A DNA stretch of 64,000 nucleotides from an uncultured Bacteroidia bacterium (GCA_902774155.1 CACYHF010000008.1:1-64000), one strand, 5' to 3'. Positions 43,640 to 52,648 are shown, counted from the first letter of the stretch. The notes: a model not told the origin generated them from the letters alone. A program made the numbers and translations.

Positions 43640-46600
43640 GTATCTACAGAACATCCGTAGAGCATCCGGTAACCACCGCGCTGGTCTTCCTGGCGTTTGC
43701 CATCCTGGGCGTTTTCTCCCTGGTGCAGCTGCCGGTGGACAACTTCCCGGATTTCGAGTCCAACACCATTATGGTGATGAGCTCCTATCCCGGCGCATCG
43801 GCCGAGGACGTGGAGACCAACCTCACCAAGGTGTTGGAGAACGCCCTGAACGGTGTCCCCAACCTGAAGGACATCACCTCCAACTCCCGCGAGAACATCG
43901 CCGTCCTTACGCTGGAATTCGAATATGGCATTGATATCGACGACGCCACCAACGACGTTCGCGACAAACTGGATATGGTGAGCCAGAGACTCCCGGACGG
44001 AGCATCGGCCCCTTATCTGTTCAAGTTCAGCGCCGATGATATGCCCATTATGATCCTGAGCGCCACGGCCAACCAGAGCGTGAGCGCCCTGGACAAGATC
44101 CTGGACGAAAGGGTGGCCACGCCCCTGGCCCGCGTGACCGGTGTGGGTACGGTTTCCGTTTCCGGTGCCCCCAAGCGTGAAATCCAGGTGTATGTGGATC
44201 CTTCCCGTCTGGAGGCCTACAACCTGAGCATCAGCGCTATTTCCTCCATCATTGCGTCCGAAAACCGGAATACTCCTTCCGGAAGCATTGATATCGGCTC
44301 GGATACCTATACTCTGCGCATCAAGAAGGAATTCCAGGATCCCTCGGAATTGCTGGATGTGGTGTTGGGTTCCTATAACGGCGGCACCATTTACCTGCGT
44401 GACGTGGCCCGCATTACAGATACGGTGGAAGAAAAGTCCCAGGAGTCCTACACCAACGGCACCCGCGGCGCCCAAATTATTATCCAGAAGCAGTCGGGCT
44501 ACAACACCGTGGAGGTAATCCGCCAGGTGAAGGCCACCCTGGCCAATCTGGAGCGCAACCTGCCCTCCGATGTGAAGATTACTACGGTAGTGGATAACTC
44601 CCGTAATATCCTCCGCACCATCAATTCCCTGAAAGAGACCATCTTCATCACCTTCCTGGTGGTGATGCTGGTGGTGTTCCTCTTCCTGGGCCGATTGAAA
44701 GGTACCCTCATCGTGGTGCTGTCCATCCCCATCGCCCTGCTGGCCTCCCTGATGTACCTGTACGCCACGGGTAATACGCTCAACATCATCTCCATGAGCG
44801 CCTTGTCCATTGCCATAGGTATGGTGGTGGACGATGCCATCGTGGTGTTGGAGAACGTGACATCACACCTGGAACGGGGCGAAAAGCCCACGGAGGCCGC
44901 CGTGCACGGTACGGCGGAAGTGGGTATCTCCGTTATTGCTTCCACGCTCACCATGCTGTGCGTGTTTATGCCGCTCACCATGATCAACGGTATGGCCGGC
45001 ATTATGTTCCGGCAGCTGGGTTACATCGTGTCCATCATTATGATCGTGTCCACCACGGCCGCCCTCACGCTGGTACCGATGCTCTGCGCCCTCCTGATGG
45101 ACAACAAGCCCAACAACAACAAGATTTTCAAGGCCATCTTCGTTCCCGTGAATAAGGCGCTGGACGGCCTTTCGGCCGGTTATTCCCGTATGATCGGCTG
45201 GTGTATGACCAAGAAGAAGCTCATTGCGGTGTTGGCCGTCGTGATCTTCGGCGTGGTGATGGGCATCTATGTACCCCGTATGAAGACGGAGTTCTTCCCC
45301 AACTCCGACTCCGGCCGTATCCGCGCCACCATCGAACTGCCCATCGGCACGGCGCAGGACGTGACGCGCGAAGTGGCCGCCCGCATCTACGACAAGCTCA
45401 GGGCCGATATCCCCGAAATCGAGATTATGAGCTACAGCTTCGGCCAGGCCGATTCGGAGAACGCCTTCGCTTCCATGCAGCAGAACGGTACGTACCTGAT
45501 CTCCATGAACATCAACGTGGGTTCCATGGAAGACCGTGACCGCTCGGTGTCCGAGATTGCGGACGTCATCCGGGCCGACCTGAAGATGTTCCCCGAACTC
45601 AACCGCTTCAACGTGACCGAAGGCGGTATGGGTATGGGCGGCCGCGCCTCCGTGCAGCTGGAAATCTATGGTTACGATTTCGCGGAGACGGAAGCTGCCG
45701 CCCGTGATATGCGGGCCCAGATGATGGAGAGCGGACTCTTTACGCAGGCCATCCTGTCCCGCGACCAGTACACGCCGGAATATGAGGTGGACTTCGACCG
45801 CGAAAAACTGGCCCTGAACGGACTCAATTCCGTGACGGCGGCTATGGCGGTATCGGCCGCTATGAGCGGTTCCGTAGCTTCCTATTACCGTGAAGACGGT
45901 GAGGAATACAATATCCGGGTGCGCTATGCGCCGGAATTCCGTACCAGTATCGAAGACCTGGAGAATATCATCATCACCAATGCGGCCGGTAACACCATTA
46001 AGGTGAAGGATTTGGGCCGGATTGTGGAGTCCAAGGTCCCGCCCACCATCCAGCGTAAAAACCGTGACCGCTATATTTCCGTGAACGGCATTATGGCCAA
46101 GGGATATGCCCTCAGTGACGGTGTGGAATATGTGCAGGGCTTCCTCAATGCCAACCCGCTGCCCCAGGGTCTTACCTGGCAGATCGGCGGCGATTATGAG
46201 GAGCAGCAGAAAATGTTCAGCAGTATGATTCTGCTGGCCCTCCTCATCATTATCCTGGTGTATATGGTGATGGCGTCCCAGTTCGAGTCCTTCCTGGGCC
46301 CGTTCGTGATTATGTTCTCCATCCCCTTCGCCTTCGTGGGCGTGGCTTTGGGCAATATGGCCGCTAACCTGGCCATCGGCATGATGTCGGCCGTGGGTAT
46401 CATCATCCTGCTGGGTATCGTGGTGAAAAACGGTATCGTGCTCATCGACTACACCATCCTCTTGCAGGAACGGGGATACAGCGTGCGGGAGGCTTCCATT
46501 ACGGCGGCCAAGGCCCGTATGCGCCCCATCCTGATGACCACCCTTACCACCGTGCTGGGTATGCTGCCCATGGCGTTGGGCCGGGGAGAAGGTTCGGAAA

Positions 46601-46731
46601 TGTGGAATGGTCTGGGTACCACCGTGGCCTGGGGTCTTTCCGTCTCCACGCTCATCACCCTGGTGCTCATCCCCGTCCTCTACTGCGGCTTGTCCGAACA
46701 CCGAGAAAGACGTAAAGCTAAGAAAAGATAA
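43636..46731 (+). CDS. RND efflux permease (HAE1/AcrB-like)
   Basis: A 1031-residue inner-membrane proton-driven pump with 12 helices and two large periplasmic loops. The N-terminus SVEHPVTTALVFLAFAILG and VQLPVDNFPDFESNTIMVMSSYPGA are canonical. Helix 4 carries SIAIGMVVDDAIVVLENV with the Asp pair used in proton relay. GKxP-like and GEGSEMWNGLGTTVAWGL lie near the end. The type (drug efflux rather than metal efflux) follows from HAE1-like patterns, but substrates are unknown. A damaged PII-like gene follows directly. Confidence 0.94.
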   Translation: MSIYRTSVEHPVTTALVFLAFAILGVFSLVQLPVDNFPDFESNTIMVMSSYPGASAEDVETNLTKVLENALNGVPNLKDITSNSRENIAVLTLEFEYGIDIDDATNDVRDKLDMVSQRLPDGASAPYLFKFSADDMPIMILSATANQSVSALDKILDERVATPLARVTGVGTVSVSGAPKREIQVYVDPSRLEAYNLSISAISSIIASENRNTPSGSIDIGSDTYTLRIKKEFQDPSELLDVVLGSYNGGTIYLRDVARITDTVEEKSQESYTNGTRGAQIIIQKQSGYNTVEVIRQVKATLANLERNLPSDVKITTVVDNSRNILRTINSLKETIFITFLVVMLVVFLFLGRLKGTLIVVLSIPIALLASLMYLYATGNTLNIISMSALSIAIGMVVDDAIVVLENVTSHLERGEKPTEAAVHGTAEVGISVIASTLTMLCVFMPLTMINGMAGIMFRQLGYIVSIIMIVSTTAALTLVPMLCALLMDNKPNNNKIFKAIFVPVNKALDGLSAGYSRMIGWCMTKKKLIAVLAVVIFGVVMGIYVPRMKTEFFPNSDSGRIRATIELPIGTAQDVTREVAARIYDKLRADIPEIEIMSYSFGQADSENAFASMQQNGTYLISMNINVGSMEDRDRSVSEIADVIRADLKMFPELNRFNVTEGGMGMGGRASVQLEIYGYDFAETEAAARDMRAQMMESGLFTQAILSRDQYTPEYEVDFDREKLALNGLNSVTAAMAVSAAMSGSVASYYREDGEEYNIRVRYAPEFRTSIEDLENIIITNAAGNTIKVKDLGRIVESKVPPTIQRKNRDRYISVNGIMAKGYALSDGVEYVQGFLNANPLPQGLTWQIGGDYEEQQKMFSSMILLALLIIILVYMVMASQFESFLGPFVIMFSIPFAFVGVALGNMAANLAIGMMSAVGIIILLGIVVKNGIVLIDYTILLQERGYSVREASITAAKARMRPILMTTLTTVLGMLPMALGRGEGSEMWNGLGTTVAWGLSVSTLITLVLIPVLYCGLSEHRERRKAKKR

Positions 46732-46732
46732 A

Positions 46733-47009
46733 ATGAAAGCATCAGGCATACAATCAGGAGATTGTAGAGATGCTGGAAGGGATGGGCCAGCGGGGTTACA
46801 CCGTGTGGCAGGAAATAGGTGGCCGTGGATCCGTGGATGGAGAACCCCATCTGGGGAACCACGCCTGGCCCACGCAGAATCACGCCCTCTTGAGCGTAGT
46901 GGAAGATGCCCTGGCCCCTAAGATCATGCAGGAGCTCAGGAAGACCGATACCGCCAACAAGGCCTTAGGCCTCCGTGCCTATGTCCTGCCGGTAGAAGAT
47001 CAGCTCTAA
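46733..47009 (+). pseudogene. PII-like protein with disrupted N-terminus
   Basis: From 46770 the frame encodes 79 residues, MLEGMGQRGYTVWQEIGGRGS to VLPVEDQL, including GEPHLGNHAWPTQNHALLSVV. This pattern belongs to small PII-like trimeric proteins found beside RND pumps. Upstream in the same frame AYNQEIVE continues the homology but meets a stop codon. The only sensible start, ATGAAAGCA at 46733, lies in another frame. A small deletion or one-base change (note the repeated AATCAG/CAGGCATACAATCAG) has therefore removed the first beta-strand. If translation begins at 46770 the fold would be incomplete. Confidence 0.65.
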
Positions 47010-47018
47010 AAAAATTCT

Positions 47019-47026
47019 TATATTTG
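47019..47026 (+). promoter_or_regulatory. -7 element for trxA
   Basis: TATATTTG lies 10 bp after the stop of the PII-like frame and 21 bp before the trxA ATG. Confidence 0.7.
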
Positions 47027-47047
47027 TAAGATTAAAGACTAAATATT

Positions 47048-47362
47048 ATGGCAAAAGTAGCTACCAATACCAATTTCCCGGAGCTGTTGCTGGGCAACAA
47101 GCTCATCATTGTGGACTTCTGGGCCACCTGGTGCGGCCCCTGCCGCATGCTGTCTCCCATCCTGGACGAGGTAGAGGAGGAAATGGCCGGCCAGATCAGC
47201 GTGGTGAAAGTAAATGTGGACGACGCTGATGAGATTGCCGCCAAGTACCGCATCATGAGCATCCCTACGCTGCTCTTCTTCAAGAACGGCCAGCTGGTGG
47301 ACAAGACCGTGGGTGCCATGCCCAAGGCTGTTCTGGTAGAAAAAATCAAAGCAAACCTGTAA
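47048..47362 (+). CDS. trxA: Thioredoxin
   Basis: A 104-residue cytoplasmic disulfide reductant. The active site WCGPC is in VDFWATWCGPCRMLSP, with the conserved cis-proline in IMSIPTLLFFKNGQ. There is no signal peptide, so it is the cytosolic form reduced by thioredoxin reductase (not in the window). The outer-membrane protein gene follows after 4 bp. Confidence 0.96.
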   Translation: MAKVATNTNFPELLLGNKLIIVDFWATWCGPCRMLSPILDEVEEEMAGQISVVKVNVDDADEIAAKYRIMSIPTLLFFKNGQLVDKTVGAMPKAVLVEKIKANL

Positions 47363-47366
47363 ACCA

Positions 47367-48020
47367 ATGAAAAAACTTTTCCTGACCCTTACCCTGGCGC
47401 TGCTCACCTTTACTGCGGCGCACGCACAGTTTGGCATCATCGGTGGTTTCACCTCTTCTTCCACCAAGCTTCCCAACGGGACCAACTGGTCGGCCGAGGT
47501 TAAGAACGCTGCCCTCTGGCACGCCGGCGTGGCTTATAAGATCGGGATGGGCCCGTTCTTCACCCTGCAGCCGCAGCTGGTCTATCAGACCAAGGGCTCC
47601 CAGGTGAACGATGGCCTCAGGGACCTCAAGTCGCAGGCCGGTTTCGTGGAATTGGAGCTGAGCGCCCAGCTGGGTCTGGACCTGCTCGCTGTTCGTCCCT
47701 TTATTATGCTGGAGCCTTTTATCGGCTATGATGTTACTCCCGGTGAGCGCCTCAACGGAGGCATTACAGGCGCGACCAGCGATGAAATTAACAAATACCT
47801 GAGAGATGCCAAGAACAAATTCGAGGTAGGTTTCGGCGTGGGTGGCGGTATCGAAGTGATGCGCCACGTCCAGGTTTCCGTGCAGTGGTTTATGAACGCA
47901 GGCAAACTGTTCAATGAGGACAAGCTGGCGGCCGATACCATTTTGAAGACCGTCGCTTCCAACTACAAGGACATTAAGAACTATCAGGGTCTCAAGGTGA
48001 CTGTCGGCATCTTCTTCTAA
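47367..48020 (+). CDS. Outer-membrane beta-barrel protein (OmpA/porin-like small barrel)
   Basis: A 217-residue exported protein with signal peptide MKKLFLTLTLALLTFTAAHA-Q. Alternating hydrophobic strands with Gly and aromatic residues follow (AGVAYKIGMGPFFTLQPQLVYQTKG, VRPFIMLEPFIGYDV). The final strand ends in Phe-Phe (VTVGIFF), the C-terminal signature recognised by the Bam machinery. It probably has eight strands. The function is unknown. The stop overlaps the next start by one base (TAATG). Confidence 0.82.
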   Translation: MKKLFLTLTLALLTFTAAHAQFGIIGGFTSSSTKLPNGTNWSAEVKNAALWHAGVAYKIGMGPFFTLQPQLVYQTKGSQVNDGLRDLKSQAGFVELELSAQLGLDLLAVRPFIMLEPFIGYDVTPGERLNGGITGATSDEINKYLRDAKNKFEVGFGVGGGIEVMRHVQVSVQWFMNAGKLFNEDKLAADTILKTVASNYKDIKNYQGLKVTVGIFF

Positions 48021-48550
48021 TGGGAAAGAAGGTGGTGATATTCTGCGCTTCGAGCAATACCATTGACCCGAAGTACAATCAGGCTGCCCGCCAGTTGGTG
48101 AGCGGCCTGCATACGTTGGGATACGATGTGGTTTCCGGCGGCGGCGCGCGTGGCACCATGGGTGCCATCACCGGCGAATCCGTTCGCGTGGGCGGCCGGC
48201 ATATTGCCGTACTGCCGCGTTTTATGGCGGGACTGGAGCATCCGGAAGTGAAGGAGCACGTGTGGACGGACACGATGTCGTCCCGCAAGGAAGCTATGCG
48301 GAAAGACACCGTGGCAGCCATCGCCCTGCCCGGCGGCATCGGCACCCTGGATGAACTTATGGAAACCCACGTGTTGCGCAAATTGCACAAGTACGAAGGA
48401 GATATCTATGCCCTGAACCTGGACGGTTTCTATAATCCGCTCAAGGACTTGCTGGCTCATTTTGCCAAGACCAACATGACGGCGCAGCAGGATATCGACC
48501 TCATTCGTTTTCCGGAAACAGTAGAAGACCTTTTGGCATACTTCAAGTAA
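48020..48550 (+). CDS. LOG family protein (nucleoside-monophosphate phosphoribohydrolase-like)
   Basis: A 176-residue Rossmann protein of the LOG/TIGR00730 family. It carries GGGARGTMGAITGE and the signature LPGGIGTLDELME. Characterised members hydrolyse the N-glycosidic bond of purine nucleoside monophosphates; the earlier annotation 'lysine decarboxylase' is incorrect. It overlaps the barrel gene by one base, and the prenyl synthase gene begins immediately after its stop. Confidence 0.9.
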   Translation: MGKKVVIFCASSNTIDPKYNQAARQLVSGLHTLGYDVVSGGGARGTMGAITGESVRVGGRHIAVLPRFMAGLEHPEVKEHVWTDTMSSRKEAMRKDTVAAIALPGGIGTLDELMETHVLRKLHKYEGDIYALNLDGFYNPLKDLLAHFAKTNMTAQQDIDLIRFPETVEDLLAYFK

Positions 48551-49531
48551 GTGGAAATCAAAGAAATCCATACCTTCCTGCAGGACGGGCTGGCCCGCGT
48601 GGAGGCGCAGATCGATGCGTCGCTGCGCTCGGATATCCCGCTGCTGGACGCGACCAATCGCGGGCTGCGGGAACACCCTGGCAAAATGCTTCGGCCTATG
48701 CTGGCGTTGCTGGTGAGCGGTGCGTTGGGGAAGAAGACGCCGGACACGTATCGCTTTGCGGCGTCGGTGGAGTTGTTGCACAATGCCACCCTGTTGCACG
48801 ACGATGTAGTGGATGGCGCGGCTTGCCGCCGGGGACTTCCCACCGTTTTTTCCCAGCTGGGCGCCAGCCCTGCCGTGCTTATGGGCGACTACTGGCTGGT
48901 GGCCTGCCTGAAATTGATCCTGGGCGCAGAAAAACATATCCTGCAGGTGCTGGAACTGTTCTCCAATACGCTGGGGCACCTGACGGAAGGGGAATTGCTG
49001 CAATTGGAAAAGACCACCCGGGCCGATACTACGCAGGCCGATTATCTGCGGATTGTCTACGGAAAAACGGCGTCGTTGTTCGAGACTGCGGCCCTGTCGG
49101 CCGCTATCTCAGTGGATGCTACGGAGACACTGTGCCGGGCGGCGGGGGATTTCGCCCGCCGGGTGGGAATTGCCTTCCAGATTAAGGACGATATTTTCGA
49201 CTATAGCGAACCTTCGGCCACCCTGGGAAAGCCTGTGGGCATTGACTTGAAGGAACAAAAAATAACCCAGCCGCTGCTCTGTGCGCTGGAAACGGTTCCG
49301 CCTCAGGAGGCCGAAGCCGTCCGCGCCCAGGTGGCCCGTCTGGCCGAGCATCCCGAAGGGGAGGCGGAGATCCGTGCTTTCGTCCGGGCCAAGGACGGAA
49401 TGGCGCGTGCCGCCCGGGTGATGGACCAGTATATCAACGAAGCCCTGGCCTGTCTGGAAGCTTTCCCGGCATCGGCCGAAAAAGAATACCTGGCGGCGCT
49501 GGCCCGCTATGTGGGAGACCGGACGATATGA
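48551..49531 (+). CDS. Polyprenyl diphosphate synthase
   Basis: A 326-residue trans-isoprenyl diphosphate synthase that makes a long prenyl chain, probably the menaquinone side chain. The first Asp-rich motif is LLHDDVVD and the second is KDDIFDYS. GKMLRPMLALLVS contains the IPP-binding Arg. The start is GTG at 48551, directly after the preceding stop, because it gives a normal N-terminus; no suitable ATG exists. The 3' end overlaps holB by 4 bp. Confidence 0.92.
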   Translation: MEIKEIHTFLQDGLARVEAQIDASLRSDIPLLDATNRGLREHPGKMLRPMLALLVSGALGKKTPDTYRFAASVELLHNATLLHDDVVDGAACRRGLPTVFSQLGASPAVLMGDYWLVACLKLILGAEKHILQVLELFSNTLGHLTEGELLQLEKTTRADTTQADYLRIVYGKTASLFETAALSAAISVDATETLCRAAGDFARRVGIAFQIKDDIFDYSEPSATLGKPVGIDLKEQKITQPLLCALETVPPQEAEAVRAQVARLAEHPEGEAEIRAFVRAKDGMARAARVMDQYINEALACLEAFPASAEKEYLAALARYVGDRTI

Positions 49532-50502
49532 TGGTGTATGGGAATACGGAAGTGGTGAATGCCCTCCATCAGATGGTGGAAAGCGGGCGTGTGCCGCACG
49601 CCCTGCTCCTGCACGAGGACGACGGCGGCGGCGCTTTTCCGCTGGTGCTGCAATTTCTGGAGGAACTCTACGGCGGGAATCCGCGCGTGGGGAAGCTCAT
49701 CCACCCGGATATCCACTTCGTTTTCCCGGTAGCGGGATCCGACAAACCCGTCTCGCTGCAGTATATGGGCCCGTTTCGGCAGTTGTTGCTAGAGAACCCG
49801 TATTTCTTTGAGAATGAGCTGTATACGTCCATCGGCATAGAGGGGAAACAGAGCAATATCTCCGTGAATGAAGCGCGAAGCATCCTGGAGCGCCTGTCGC
49901 TGAGCGCCGTGGAGGGCGGTTACCGGACGGTGGTCCTGTATTTGCCGGAAAAGATGAACGCCCAGGCGGCCAATGCGCTGCTGAAAATGGTGGAAGAACC
50001 GCCGCAGAAGACGCTGTTCATCCTGATTACCCACGCCCCGGAAAAGGTGCTGGTGACCATCGCTTCCCGCTGCCTGCACCTGCGTGTGCAGCCTTTGTCG
50101 CCGGAAGCGGAACGCGAAGTACACGCCAAGGAGGCCGCCGGCCAGAGCGTGCTCACGGACCTCTTCCACGACTTGCTGGAAGCCCTCCTGGCGCGCGACC
50201 TGCTCAAGGCCCTGGAAACGGGGGAGGCCGTGGCCGATTTGAAAGTGCGGGAGCAGCAGAAAAGCTTCTGCCGGCTGGCTTCGGAAGACCTTCGGCGCAT
50301 CTTCCTGCTGCAGAAAATGCCCACCCTGGCCCGGGTTCCGGAAGAGGAAGAAGACTTTTACCGAAAGATGGCCGCGGCGCTGAAGCCTTCGTTCCCGCGT
50401 CGGGGGATGGCCGTCCTGGACCGCGCCCTGCTCCTGCTGGAGCGCAATGTGAACCAGAAAATCCTTTTCACCGATATGGTGAACAGGCTTTATATGTTAT
50501 GA
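49528..50502 (+). CDS. holB: DNA polymerase III subunit delta'
   Basis: A 324-residue clamp-loader subunit. The AAA+ fold is recognisable (VPHALLLHEDDGGGAFPLVLQFLEEL at the N-terminus; EARSILERLSLSAVEGGYRTVVLYLPEKMNAQAANALLKMVEEPP). The Walker A lysine is absent, as expected for delta', and SRC is retained in IASRCLHLRV. The zinc-binding cysteines usual in delta' are missing around residues 50-60. It overlaps the prenyl synthase gene by 4 bp. Confidence 0.85.
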   Translation: MMVYGNTEVVNALHQMVESGRVPHALLLHEDDGGGAFPLVLQFLEELYGGNPRVGKLIHPDIHFVFPVAGSDKPVSLQYMGPFRQLLLENPYFFENELYTSIGIEGKQSNISVNEARSILERLSLSAVEGGYRTVVLYLPEKMNAQAANALLKMVEEPPQKTLFILITHAPEKVLVTIASRCLHLRVQPLSPEAEREVHAKEAAGQSVLTDLFHDLLEALLARDLLKALETGEAVADLKVREQQKSFCRLASEDLRRIFLLQKMPTLARVPEEEEDFYRKMAAALKPSFPRRGMAVLDRALLLLERNVNQKILFTDMVNRLYML

Positions 50503-50504
50503 TA

Positions 50505-50552
50505 ACCCCCTAATAAGTCCCTCCCCCGAGGGGAGGGGTTTCGGGAGGGGGT
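50505..50552. repeat. GC-rich nested hairpin between holB and ricT
   Basis: Outer arms ACCCCCT and AGGGGGT enclose an inner stem CCCTCCCC/GGGGAGGG with a 3-base loop. It begins 2 bp after the holB stop. A T-run is lacking, so it looks more like a dispersed repeat than a simple terminator. Only one copy is in the window. Confidence 0.7.
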
Positions 50553-50581
50553 AACGTCGATTATTTAATATTCAATTGAAT

Positions 50582-51730
50582 ATGGAATATTCAAATGAAT
50601 CCATCCAGTTTGACTGTTTCCGCGGATGCACCGTGGTCACAGACGAAGCCACCGGCGAGCGGGACATCCGCTACCGCCAGGGCTGCTGCAAGCTGGAGGT
50701 TTATGATACCCTCAAGGGAATTGCCCAGGAACAGTTTGACAATTATTTCGAGGTTCGCTTCAAAAACACCCGGAAGGCCATTTACGTGAACGCCTCCGGG
50801 CAAAGCATCAAGACCGGCGACCTGGTGGTGGTGGAAGCCGCCAACGGGCACGACCTGGGCATCGTGACCCTGGAAGGCGCAGCCGTGGGTCGGCAGATGA
50901 AGTGCAAGGGGGTGGATCCCGCCACGCAGGAACTGCGGAAAATCTACCGCAAGGCCCGCCCCTTCGACATCCAGCGCTGGCAGGACGCCATTGCCCGGGA
51001 GCAGGAAACCATGATCCGCGCCCGCGTGCTGGCCGCTAACTTGGGCTTGGAAATGAAAATCGGCGACGTGGAATTCCAGGGCGACGGCACCAAGGCCATC
51101 TTCTATTACATCGCCGATGGCCGCGTGGACTTCCGCCAGCTCATCAAGGATTTCGCCGAGGAGTTCCATATCCGGGTGGAGATGAAGCAGATCGGCGCCC
51201 GACAGGAAGCCGGCCTCATCGGCGGCCTGGGCGTTTGCGGCCGGGAACTGTGCTGCGCCAATTACATCACGGAGTTCAAGTCCATCACCACATCGGCCGC
51301 CCGCACGCAGGACCTGTCGCTGAATCCGCAGAAACTGGCGGGCCAGTGCGGCAAGCTCAAATGCTGCCTCAATTACGAAGTGGCCGCTTATCTGGACGCC
51401 CATTCGCGCATTCCGCGGGTGAGTGAACCGCTGGAGTTCCAGGACGGACAGGCCTGGCTGGTGAAGACGGATATCCTGGCCGAAAAACTCTACTTCTCCT
51501 ATGAGAAAGGCTCTCTGACCCAGACGTTTGCCCTGTCGGCCGATGAAGTGCGGGACATCCAGTCGATGAACCGCCGCGGGGAGAAGCCGCAGACGCTCAA
51601 GCAGGAGGTGGTGGCTACGCCGGAGTTCATCGACGCCGTGGGTGACGATGCCATCAACCGCTTCGACCAGGAGAAGAAAAAACGGCGCAAGAAGAACAGG
51701 TCCAAGAAGAAAAACCAGAAGGTTGAGTAA
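50582..51730 (+). CDS. ricT: RicT-like PSP1-domain protein
   Basis: A 382-residue protein of the RicT/YaaT (PSP1) family, part of an iron-sulfur Ric complex that affects RNA processing in Firmicutes. The conserved cysteines are in GVCGRELCCANY and QCGKLKCCLNYE. The N-terminus CLRC-equivalent YRQGCCKLEVYD is also seen. The C-terminus is strongly basic (KKKRRKKNRSKKKNQKVE). The ATG at 50582 is chosen; a TTG two codons earlier (50576) is an alternative. A 62-bp hairpin follows the stop. Confidence 0.88.
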   Translation: MEYSNESIQFDCFRGCTVVTDEATGERDIRYRQGCCKLEVYDTLKGIAQEQFDNYFEVRFKNTRKAIYVNASGQSIKTGDLVVVEAANGHDLGIVTLEGAAVGRQMKCKGVDPATQELRKIYRKARPFDIQRWQDAIAREQETMIRARVLAANLGLEMKIGDVEFQGDGTKAIFYYIADGRVDFRQLIKDFAEEFHIRVEMKQIGARQEAGLIGGLGVCGRELCCANYITEFKSITTSAARTQDLSLNPQKLAGQCGKLKCCLNYEVAAYLDAHSRIPRVSEPLEFQDGQAWLVKTDILAEKLYFSYEKGSLTQTFALSADEVRDIQSMNRRGEKPQTLKQEVVATPEFIDAVGDDAINRFDQEKKKRRKKNRSKKKNQKVE

Positions 51731-51738
51731 CTCCCCAC

Positions 51739-51796
51739 GGCCGAAAAAAATTTATTTTCCGTGCGGTAGCCCGGAAAACCAAATTTTCTTTCGGCC
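51739..51796. repeat. Long GGCCGA...TCGGCC hairpin between ricT and trmB
   Basis: GGCCGAAA at 51739 pairs with TTTCGGCC ending at 51796. Going inward, AAATTT pairs with AAATTT, and TTTTCCG with CGGAAAA, giving about 24 paired bases with few mismatches around TGCGGTAGCC. It shares GGCCGA, AAATTTAT and CCG...CGG with the hairpin at 33741. Confidence 0.75.
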
Positions 51797-51825
51797 AACA
51801 CGAAGCCAACGCACAGTAAATTGTT

Positions 51826-52632
51826 ATGGGTCACGGAAAGCTGAAGAAATTTGCCGAGAACGAGACGTTCCGCTGCCTGCTGCAGCCGGACGCGTTGCAG
51901 GTACTGGCGGCCAAGGAGCCCGGCAGCAAGGCGCTCCGCCTGTGCGACCATCCCATCAAAGGCCGCTGGGGGGCCGAAATGTTCGGCAACGATCATCCCA
52001 TCGTGCTGGAATTGGGCTGCGGCAAGGGGGATTACACCATTGCCCTGGCCCTGCGCCATCCGGAGATCAACTATATCGGCGTGGATATCAAGGGGGCCCG
52101 GTTGTGGAAGGGCGCCAAGTATGCCACGGAGAATACTTTGCCCAATGTGGCTTTTCTGCGCACGCGCATCGAGTTCATCGAGGCGTTTTTCGGCCCGGAG
52201 GAAGTATCCGAAATCTGGCTCACTTTTTCCGATCCGCAGCTCCGCGGCAGTGAGAACAGCCGCCTTTCCTCTCCGCTCTTCCTGGAGCGCTACCGCCAAT
52301 TCCTCCGGCCCGGCGGCATCATCCACCTGAAAACCGACTCCCGCTATCTGTACGAATACACCCAGGCCGTCTGCCAAGTGAACCACCTGCCCATCCTTTT
52401 CCAAAGTACAGACGTGTATCACGATACTGCTTGTCCGGAGGTGGTTACGCAGGTGCAGACGTTCTATGAGAAGATGTTCCTGGAGATGGGGTTGCCCATT
52501 ACGTATATGGCGTTCTGCATAGACCACGAGGGGCCATTCGTCTTTCCGGGGGAGGCTTTCGACCACGAGCATTGGCTGGAGGCCGAGGGGCCGCGAAGAA
52601 GTTTTTCGCATCAGCCTGCCAAACGGGGATAA
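51826..52632 (+). CDS. trmB: tRNA (guanine46-N7)-methyltransferase
   Basis: A 268-residue SAM methyltransferase. Motifs are LELGCGKGDYTIALA, YIGVDIKGARLWKGAK and LTFSDPQLRG in place of the usual TFPDPWPK. The start MGHGKLKKFAENETF is standard. The C-terminal 15 residues (GPRRSFSHQPAKRG) extend past the family core, and the stop codon TAA lies in the loop of the downstream terminator. The frame therefore reads through the first arm of the hairpin. Confidence 0.92.
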   Translation: MGHGKLKKFAENETFRCLLQPDALQVLAAKEPGSKALRLCDHPIKGRWGAEMFGNDHPIVLELGCGKGDYTIALALRHPEINYIGVDIKGARLWKGAKYATENTLPNVAFLRTRIEFIEAFFGPEEVSEIWLTFSDPQLRGSENSRLSSPLFLERYRQFLRPGGIIHLKTDSRYLYEYTQAVCQVNHLPILFQSTDVYHDTACPEVVTQVQTFYEKMFLEMGLPITYMAFCIDHEGPFVFPGEAFDHEHWLEAEGPRRSFSHQPAKRG

Positions 52633-52648
52633 TCCCCGTTTTTTTTTC
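52622..52648 (+). terminator. Intrinsic terminator overlapping the end of trmB
   Basis: AACGGGGA and TCCCCGTT form an 8-bp stem with loop TAA, followed by a run of T. The loop contains the trmB stop codon. Confidence 0.9.
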
